Part shown: piece after piece, positions 43,801 through 54,600 of the stretch | How positions within the stretch are numbered: the first letter of the stretch is position 1 | Layout: every line of letters begins with the position of its first letter | DNA from: Rhea pennata | Lineage: Eukaryota; Chordata; Aves; Rheiformes; Rheidae | Direction of reading: 5' to 3' | Assembly: GCF_028389875.1 (NCBI RefSeq) | Contig: NC_084673.1 | Span: forward strand, 16,653,501 to 16,717,500 | DNA length: 64,000 bases | The notes under the pieces: generated by a model | Databases searched by the model: none | What the model was told of the DNA's origin: nothing | Seen by the model: the letters and a program-made list of their open reading frames with translations, nothing else | Made by a program: the position numbers and the translations under genes

Positions 43801-46800
43801 GGGAGAATCTATGCAGCTTCTGCCTTAGAGGATGAAACTACTAACCAGATCTCAACAGGCTCCCTAAAGCTTTCCCACTCTTGCTAAACAGAGACTGTTT
43901 TCACTTTCCAGGAGCACTACAGGAAGATAAACTGAACTATTCACAGCTGTAATCCAGGTTAAACTGGTAGCAAAATCAGAGTGATAAAAACATCTTGTAT
44001 GAATAGAACTACAACTGACTGAAACTTTGTAAGCAATCTTCTAACGGTGAATCGGATATCTCGTATCTCAATTAGTTCTCAAACTGTCTTCGGCTAGTGA
44101 ATTCTAGCCAAGCACATTTCAGAACATGCTGCAAAACATAGCATTAAGACCCAGACAACAGAAGACTCCTCAAAGAGCACCTTCACAAGTTAGGTAACAG
44201 AATCTCATATATAGGCTGGTTAAAGTTGACCTTACTCATTTAGTTTATTTTCTAAAATTAAAAAAGACAATACAAGATACCTCTTTCCAAACAGTTAAAA
44301 AATGTGAACAAGTTTCCTTAAGAAATAGAACAATCTTTATTGTTTAGAGCACATGTTGAGCAGGTTGACAATTCCCTATGGAACAATACATACAGAAAAC
44401 TAGTGGTTTTATAACAATAGGCAGTCATGTAAAGTTTAGATGTTTTCTGAACCAGTTATCTGCACATCAGTCTATGAGTACTTTTATCTCTGAACAAATA
44501 TACTTATAAATGAAGATTAAATCGCAAGTTTTTACAAAGATACATTTAGTTGTGTTGTGTTGAGTTTCAGGAGAATTTGCATCAATCTTTTTATTTTGCC
44601 ACTTGGAAACTGTGCACAGTTCAAAAATTCATATAGTCAGAGGAATGCAAGTGTGGTAATTATACGTTTTCTTTAACAGAGATGCACAGGTAACTGGTGC
44701 CTTTAAACATCAGTCACTAAAACGCTAAAAAAAATCTGTACGAACTTCCGCATTTAAGGATATTTTAATATGAAAGTCCTTAGAACCACTTTTTCCCCCA
44801 ATTAAAATGGAAAGTGTTGAAGCCTATTCCAGGATTATAGTAGTTCTCCACTTTCATTAAAATGAATTTTAGTAACCAACACAAAATTCAAGCTGTAGAC
44901 TACATGCTATAGTAAGCATTATCCACCCATTCTTGCTTCCTTAGCCAGTGTCAAGATTAAACTGCTTTTACAGAAAAACCCTTATTACTGTAAGAACGGA
45001 AGAGTATCTTATGATTTGTATACAAACATGCCACAGACATCTCTACAACCTTAGAAAACACTAATAAAACATTAAACCAGCATTGATGCAGGCTAAACTC
45101 ATTCTAAATGTGGGAATGAAGTTATCTTCATTATGTGACTAGCTTTTGCATATCTCATGACATGAGCTGCATAAGAGTTGCACTTATCTTTTAGAAAAGA
45201 CCTTTTCTACCCTCCATGCAATAAGAACCACGTATTACAGCATAAGGAGGCCAGAGAAGAGTTATGCAGCAAGAGTTAGTTTCTACAGAGCTGCAGTTTA
45301 ACAACAGTCCAGTTGCACTGCATTTTAAGCTAGTTATACTTTCCACACAGCAAGAAAAAAAAAAATCGGTGTAGGGGGGTCTGTCTCAGACTTGCTTGGC
45401 TTTTGCATTATTAACAGCAGCATTAATAAATGCCACATAGCAAACAAATCAAACACAAAGTACATTGAACATTCAGAATGCCAATGGTGGACAGTTATAA
45501 TGCAAATTTTGATTAGCAGAGAATCATTCAAATGGAGATTTAAAGACAGCTCAAATTGCAGCAACTTATACTGGCTCATTAAATGAAAGCATCTTTAAAT
45601 AATGGTCATTCAAAGCAACAAGATAGACCATCTCTGTGCAAAGTATGATATAAAGTTAAGTGCACTTTAAGTTCTGGAATATTTAAAAAGATTATTCCCT
45701 TTAAACTGGTGCCAGCAAAAAGCCTGCTTTAATTTAGCAGAACTCTGCTTCAATTTTGTATTTTAGGGGATTGCCAAGCTATAATAAGTGAGGAGAATTC
45801 AGCAGCTAACAGTATTTTTGAAAACATTTGGAAACTGCGCTGAAGTCTTCCAATTTATCCATCGACTGGCAAAAACAGATTACCCATTTTGTTTGTATAG
45901 TCAGGGTATGGAATGGTTCCTGAAACCACCAAAGCAGGAGTAAACTACTCAGGCTTCACCAAATCTAAGTAGGTTACTGCTGCCACTTCGTAAGATCACT
46001 TAATCACCAGCCTGAAGTTTAGTTCTACAAAAAACAGTTGTTACTGGGCATCATACAATCCTTGTTAAATACCACATGAGTCACAGTGACTAGTGCTGTC
46101 AACTTAACCCACAACTATGACAACAACTAAGGAATGCAAAGGAGAGAAGCAAGTACAAATTCTATGCAATTTCAGGAGTTCCCCAAAGCACAGTTTAGAA
46201 TGTGTTCTTGTTTCAAATTACAATTTGTAAAAAGCAGAAATAAATCCTAAACATTTGAGTGCTTTTGCAAAATAAAATCTTTAACCTAATAATTTATCCA
46301 ATAGTGACATCCGACATCTTCAAAACAGCTATGAAACCCACATCTTCTTGGGGAAGGAAAACTAAAACACAGTTCTGCTTCATCTGACAAAAACATCCTT
46401 TGTTTCTCAGCTCCAATTAGCTGCAGCTAGTATTTACTCTTAAGATTTTTTTTTGTTGGACTTCAAAACTTGCACTTGCTTCATTTAGAGTGAAATCAGA
46501 ACAGTGATCACATTCAGATTCACAAAGTTTGATATCCAGCATAACTTTTTCTTCTGCCAATTATGTAAGCAATCACTATAATGACAATCAAGCCAGCAAG
46601 TGCAGCACCAACTACAATTGGGATTAGAATGGTGTCATCATCCATCGAACACTCCTGGGCTGTAGATGAGAAAAAGGTTGCAACATGGAATAAATAAAGA
46701 CAGAATGCTTGCCAAGTGTGGTATAAAAAACTATTTTCCTTAATATGAAGATGCTCAAAATTAAGTATATCACATCTGTACAATAAGAGAAAAAAAATGT

Positions 46801-48666
46801 AGAGGCTTCATAGGTACTTTTGGCAGATATTAAGCATTTTAGTCAATCGGAACATTTGATGACCTATAGTAAGCTACAGGTGCTATCCCAGTATATGAGC
46901 TTTCACATGCGTAAGGTCTGTAGAAGAAAAGGGGGAAGGCACTCTTCTACTTAGGAGTAGGACAGAAGCAAGTTGATCTGTTTCACGCTCAAGGGAAGTC
47001 TGGTGCTTTTACTGATTAAGAATAAAGTGACATGGATCTGGTACTAAGAAGCTAACTGCAAGGGAGGTAAGTTAGAAACAGATGAAGTCACTATAACTGG
47101 AAGGAGGAGGAAGCAATTAGCTGCAACTTGAACTACACAGTTAAATACTTCTTTAGAAAGTATTATAATAAATATTGTTTATTGTGCTTACATAAGCAGA
47201 ATTAGCTTATCTCCATCTATCTAAAAAGAGGTTTAAAAATCTGCACCCAGTCCATTTATCTACAAATTAGCATAATCCAAGACTAAGTTGACAGTATTAC
47301 TGTGAGCATGAAGACAACGCTACGCTAATGGCTAACAATGAAGTAATTTAAGCCAGTCTAGTTTTCCTCAAATAAGATTAGGATGGTATAGCAAATAAAC
47401 AAAATAAATTTCAGACAAAATTCAAGATTGTTTCTTGAAGTAGCTCTGTCAGCTCATTTTTCCCAGCATTCCTATTTCTTACATTGACAGGTCAAAAGAA
47501 AAGAAACGCTATCAAAGTGTATTTCTGCTGAAGTTTCGTCCCATTTTCTTACATTCAAGCTACAAAAAGGTATGTAGAAGATGTCAGAATTTCTGACCCA
47601 TTCTGCCAAGCAATGCTTCATCTCTCTTCAGTGTCTCTAGCTCCTTCACATTTTATGAAAGAGGACCTACATACCTGGCAGATGTTTTTTTAAAATGGGA
47701 ACAAATCTGACAGTTTTCCTTGAACTTGAATGTCAGTTTCAGAAGTTCATTACACACCCCACAAAACAAACAAACAAAAAACCCAAAACACTGAAACAAT
47801 GCTTTAAAAAAAAGTGCTTATGTCCAGCTCTGTTAGAGGCTTTTTAGCAAGTAACAATTCTTTCACAGAACATCCTACAGCTTGATAGATTTACTCTTAC
47901 CTGTAGAGAACTTATTTTCCTTCACGAGGAATGGCTGAATCCTTAGATTAAAAGTATGTATTTGAAGGTCTTCATTAATCTCAAGAGTTTGCTCTTTTCG
48001 GCACATATAGGAACTACCGAGGGAAGCATCCCACTTGCTGAAATTGTTGTTATCTGCACTTAAAATGACTACACAAAAGGGAAAAAATTAACACGGAAAT
48101 TTGCATGCTCACTTCAAATCTAAGACACATGCTAATATGTTCACAAGGCTAAAGACTTGAATCTAGAGTGGCCACTTTTCAATACTGGCTACTCTGAAAT
48201 ACAAGGTAGTCTGAAGAAAGACCAAACTGCTTAACGGTTAGAACTTCAGTGGCTGGCTTCTTATAGTGCTTATCGCTAACCTCAAAGGAACATGACATCC
48301 TTGTACCTCTACTCATCCCAGCGTTGCAGAGGTGCGAGCATTTTAGTTTTAGTGCCCTTTTAATTGCAGCAGCTGTGACAAACACATTAAAAAAAGCATA
48401 CTTTTTGATTTGGAAAAAAGAATGCTTCAGCTGTCAGAAGGAACATTCTTTTCCCAGTCAGGATTAAATGCGAGAGATGGGAAGATAGAGCAACATCTTC
48501 AGGCAAAGGAAACAACAGTTGGTTTATGAAAACAAAAAACTTCAGAGTTGGTACAACTATATTCCATATCCAAAAAAAACTTATGCTATTGAAAATTATA
48601 ACAAAAAAGCTCTCTTACGCATCTTAATCATTATGTGAGCATAAGAGATCCTGTTGGGGAAGCCTC

Positions 48667-48697
<31 letters not shown>

Positions 48698-51600
48698 ACA
48701 CTGCTGTTTGAAGCAACTCTGGTAGCCATTTCTGTTACTTCTGCTTATACTGGCCTAAAGTAGGAAGTCAAAGTAGGCATAATCAGCACAAGAGAGTCAG
48801 AAGTGTTTGCTAATATAGACACAGAATAAAAGGCCACACTTTAAGGCAGATATCATTTCTTACCAGAACCATTCATATGGTTGAGCAGTGTAACATTCAC
48901 CTCTTTCAGATAAAATCTTCGTACATTTGCACTTGCGTTCTTCTGTTTAAGAAGTAAGAACCACTGTCAGTGTGAAATCCTGCATTTTGCAGTTTAACTT
49001 TGAGAACATATGCTTTCCAGCGGCAAGCACATTTACCACAGTTGTTTCTCAGAACTTTATCCCAATGGCAGTTACCCAGTTTTACTTCCTATACATGAAC
49101 AACCAGTTATCAGCAAACTACAGAAGGGTTTTACCATGACTACCCATTGCACAATGCCATTAACGTGGAAAATTCATTTAGACTGAAAGAAGTTACTTAC
49201 AACAAAAAATGTGAAACCAATGAACCTGCTATTTCCATCATTCAATCTCAAAGTAGCTGTTGTGTTACCACAGGTACCATCAACACTAGTGGTCTTTGGA
49301 TTGATGTTGATCAGAAGAGGCTGAAATATAGAAACATCATAACAAAGCAGTTCAGTTGTCATTAGGAATCTAGTATGCCAATCAGTAGCAGTCTTAGACT
49401 AAAAGAGCTTGTCATGAATGAAGCGACACTAGGAGCCTTGAGTCTGGCTGTCTAACTGAGGCCACTTGAGTTACGTTTAAAAGCTAGTAAGACTGAGGCA
49501 AACAAATTGCTCAGCAAGGTCTCACCACCACTTGTTCTAAGAAAAGCAATAATAATGCTCATCAATCTGTGAATCAGGGCTTTTATTTTATGTACCTAAT
49601 AAAACAATTTAGCTTTGGCTCCCTCTGCAGGAAAAAGAGGGGACCTGCAGGGCTCAATAGCCTTAAAAGCAAAGAAAGTTCCAGGCTTTTAATCATGTTA
49701 GAGGTATTTCCAGTAACTAGTTACACTGAATCCATATAAGATCTTGAAGCAAGATACTATGCCACATAACTATTTTGACATCAGAGAAGTGACATGCACA
49801 ATATTAAGAAGCACTTCTGAACAGTCAACAGTGTAGGAGGCAAATATCTTGTACCTGCTTTTTTATATGAAACTACCTTTCTACTCTTCTAAAAGATGAG
49901 AGGTACCTTGTCTTGGGACACATTCAGCTGCAGCCCCACAGTAGCCAGAAGACAAGTTTTATTTCCACTTTTAAGAGAATAGTTTCCTGTGTCTGGATTC
50001 TCCACAGGTTTAGGAGCAGTGGTTGGAGCAGGTGATAAAGTGGTGGTCGACGCAGTAGTTATGTTGGCAACAGTAGGCAGAATAGTAGGTGCAGAAGTAG
50101 GTTTATCAGCATCACATCTAGACTCTGAACAGAAGAAACTTTAACAACCATTTCACTGCTGAGGCTTTAATAAAGTCTTATGATTGATAAATTTTGTTTA
50201 ATAGAGAAATTCCATGCTGTTGTGTCCTTTAATTTATATAGCACACATGCTACTAATTATTTCTGATGCTCTGAATTGAAGTATATGGACAAAAATAACT
50301 TGAAGTAGTTATAGAAGTGTGATATACATTTGTCGCAGGCTAAGTAAACAGTCCTATTGAAGCTATATGTAGCAGGATGATGCATTAGTCTCTTGATTAG
50401 CAGAAGCTTGAGCTGAGTGCTAAGGCAGCAGGTTCTGGACTAGTTAAAGGTAGAAGCAGAGAGTCTACCTCTGAAGAAAGCAAGCAATCAGTTAAAAACC
50501 TCAAATTTCAGCAATATTATTATTCAGCAACAGTAAATTTGATGGGCTGTTTTTTAATGCTCTGATTACTAGAATATACACTGTATTAGACTACTGCCTT
50601 GACTTAGAAAACAGTTAAATACTACACACTACTAAACCTGTTCCATTTTTTGTTTGATCCTCATTTTTAGGAATAAGACAAGGCCTACCAGAGAATATTT
50701 ATACCAGTACCAGTCATCACAATTAGCAAATCTTAAGAGTTGGTAGATTTTCTATTATGAGACTTTTCTTCTTGCACTAAGGTGCAATACAAAACAATTC
50801 AGAGTTTGAAATCCTCACCTTTTTTCCCAATGGTGCCATTCTGAACAAAAGCCTGCAGAGTGATGTTCCAGAAGAACTGTGTTACATTTTCTGCTTCAAT
50901 AGAGTCAGTATTATGACACACAAAGACATTATTCAGTTCAACTGGATGCATAGTATCCTTTACAACAATGGTAATTGGCCCTAGAAATAAGCACAAACAT
51001 TTAATTAGCACTGAAACGCCTCATGACCTGCAAGAATATTCATAAGCGGGTGTTATGTTTTCTATAATTGCATAAAACAAAGAATTAGAATAAACTAATC
51101 ACGGGAATTAAGTTTAACAACCCTTACCCCTCTTTAATGTTTTATCTATATATCTTGCTCTGAAGTGTTAAGTAATGCAAAGAAGTTAAAGCCTCAAGAA
51201 CTAGACAAGTCTTTAGAAAGGAGAAGTATTTTACTTATTTTTTTTTCTTTAGGAAAAAAAACTACTATTAGTAGAAAGTCTATTAGTGCACAGAAAGCCT
51301 AAAACTTTGTTTTGTTAAAAGCTGTGGAAGTAAGGTAGTGCACCCTAAAATGACTCAAGATACCTGTTGTCTACTAATAGCACTTCACTGACCTCCTCCT
51401 TCCACCGCGCTTAAAGGCATCATTAGAGTCAGAGAAGTTAATTAGTCTGTACTCTCATCCAGTAGAGAAGTATGATGAGCAATAGTTGTGCAGTATACGG
51501 CACAGAAGTCATTAAATGCTCTACTAATGCTATATATATATATATACATAATCAAGTACAGTAGGGTACCTGAGATATTACACTTGTAGCAGAGACTATT

Positions 51601-54600
51601 TTGTAAGTGTGATCCTGCTCTGAACATTACCTTTTCTTTTAGCATCACGAAACACAGCACTATCATTGGTATTGTAGGTAAACGTGATAAAGTCTGCCTG
51701 GTAAGTTTCATTGGTTTTCGTAAAGTTAACACTCCAAGAGTGACCTTCTTCAAATTGTACTGCCAGAAGTGCAGCTTGTGTGTCATTACCGCAGGTGCTT
51801 CCATCGTGTGTCACGTTGGATGGCAAACTCAAAGTTGCATTTTTCTAGAAGAAAGGGTCAGTTTTAGATATCTTCAGACAGCAGTTCTTCCCATGACAGC
51901 ATTATAAGCCTGCTAGAGACAGATGATTCCCTGCACAAGATTAGCTCCATATTTTAGATTACTCTACAGAATTATGAGAAAGGCTACCTGACATCTGACT
52001 CTGAAAGCGGCCATACCAGATTCAAGTACAAAACTACAAAGCTGAGTTGGTTTTAAGTCTTAACTGTGCTGAGTCGTAATTAATGCTTACTTTAAGAACA
52101 TTATTATACCAATAAACAAATCTCACTAAATTTGACAAGTAAGCCATCTAAATAAGTGAACTGAGAATTTCTTACACTTTATTTTAAAAAAATGTATGTT
52201 TAAGACTAAACCAATTCTGAACAGAGGTTAGTTCCAAATACTTACATAATCACCACTGTTTGTTTCATATTTTATCAAGAACCTCATCAACCATTGTGCA
52301 TATAAGCATGTAGCGTTAGTGGCATCCTTCACATCTACTTCCACAGCATAGGACTGGAAAAAAACTGTAAGATACGATTATTAGCTGTTAATACATTGAT
52401 TTCACTTCATTTTGTTGAACTGCTTCTAAGGATAGTTCATTACAAAGTAGTAGACAGAACACATTATTTCTGGACTGGATTTCATTTGCCAGACACCGAA
52501 AGAATTGCTAGATTTCTAAAAACTACTAAAACTAAGAAGCACACAATGTGTGTTCATGAAGTGTTATCAAGACTTGACAAAGATTCTGAAAAAGATGTTT
52601 TGTAGTCTACTTACCTGATGGAAGACTAACAACTTAAATGAGGACTAGCTTCCCAGTGTCTGAAACTGCGTAAACAAAACCACAGGAATTCTGCGACACT
52701 TAAGCAAAGTAGTGCTTGTAGAGCAAGAGCCCCTATATTATCTTATCTGTTTCATCAAGCAGCATGACTCAAGTTGACCTCTAAAGGACAAGACCTGTGA
52801 GTCTTCATTGTGTTTCCAGTTTCTAGCCTGAAGCACATGTATGCTGAATTCGCTTTAAGTTTTAAGAGAACTTCTACAGGTGTTGGATTTTTAACCCAGT
52901 CTGACTCTCAAGAGAGGCATTTTCCCATAGTGAGCTTTCATTTCCTTGTCCAAAATTATCAGTCTGCCACACTTCCCTAGAACAGATAAATTCTGATCAA
53001 CATAAGCTTGAGATTTATCAGGCTGCCTTCCTTAAATGTACTGTCACCATGATCATGCAGTTCTCTCCCACAGACCATTTAATTTCCTCCATCTCTAACA
53101 CATGCAAGTCAAGGTACTTTACATTTTGTTTCACGTTTTGCCTTGGCACTAAGGACTTTCACCCTGACAACTAGAGGTTCTCTCCTCTGCCAGCAGTAAA
53201 GACATATCAGCATGCAAAACAGCCGGCTGTAAAAATCTACAGCTATAACTTGCCATTGTTCATGCTCTTTTGAATTAAAAGGACAGTCAAAATTGAGACG
53301 TTTTAACTGTCATGTCCTCTCTAAGAAGTATCCAAGACAGAGCTTGAGAAACTTGATAGTGTTAACTTTGAAGCATAGGAAATAGTGTTTGATGCCACAT
53401 TAGTGATTTACCAATGTTATCACCATAATGAAACTATTACATCGGAAAAATTTTGCGGACTGAGGACAAGGCAGTAGGTTAAAGTAAAGCAAGAGGTACA
53501 GTTTAAGCACTGCAGAAATACACAAAGCTCTCACAAAGAACAAACTATGCCAGAAGGACGAAGTATCATTCTGTCACTGAAACTGAAGCAGATGTTTTGT
53601 ATCACATACGACTTCTGTGTGTGTGTGTCTGTGTGTATATTTTAATTTATCATTCTTTCAGACCATCAGTTTAAATAAAAACAATTTGAAAGAACTGGAA
53701 TCATCTACTCTCTCACTGTATCTTCTAAATTGCTGGAAATTCCTACCTATGTATCTTATCAAACAGCACTGAGATTTGAGGAGACAGTAAAAGCAGCTCC
53801 TCAAAAAGCACATGGGAAAGGATGGCTGCATAGAGACAACAGAAATGAAAATTCAGTTTGGTCTTTACTCCTGAAAATACTTGAGGCTATTATGCATTTC
53901 AACATACATTCCCTCCTGCAATAGTCTGCCTGACTGTTCTAGCTGATCTATTAAAACCTTTCTATGGAACTAGAAATTGTTCTCCACTTAATAACTTTGC
54001 AGATGCTCACTCCTAACTGGAGAGCGTCATACTTAAACTAGAGAAATGACTAAAGAAAAAAAAATCCAGTAAAGCAAAAGATTGTTCTGAATGTTATTTC
54101 TGTCTTCTATAGTGCATGCTGCTTCTCAAGGTTTTGTATCATTTACTCACCTCCATCATCTCAGTGAATAAAACTCTGATTCTGGGTAGAGTGAAACCCT
54201 TTGGACTGACATTGAATAAGTGGAGAAGACAGTGATAAGAATTACTAAACAGTTCAGGACCCATGAGTTTTTGAACAGTAGGAAAAAATAATACAGCAGA
54301 ATACATAAACAGCAGCTATGTAGTTGAAGATCCTTTTTTTACCTTAATTTCTGTGCAGCAGAAGATTCTGTCAAGACTTCCACAGTGGCTGTAATGCCCA
54401 GTAAGGCAATACCTACAAGGGGAATTCCTTCAGCTAGCAGAATTAGAGACACAAGTAGTACATCTTCCTCCAAAGCAAGGTAGTAAACACTGAGGATTGC
54501 TTGCACATTCACAAACAACCAGTTTGGTATGCCTTTTTAGGATAACTTTTGTTTGTGCAGAGATCTGCGGTGCACCAGAAGATACTGGTTTCGCAACTTG

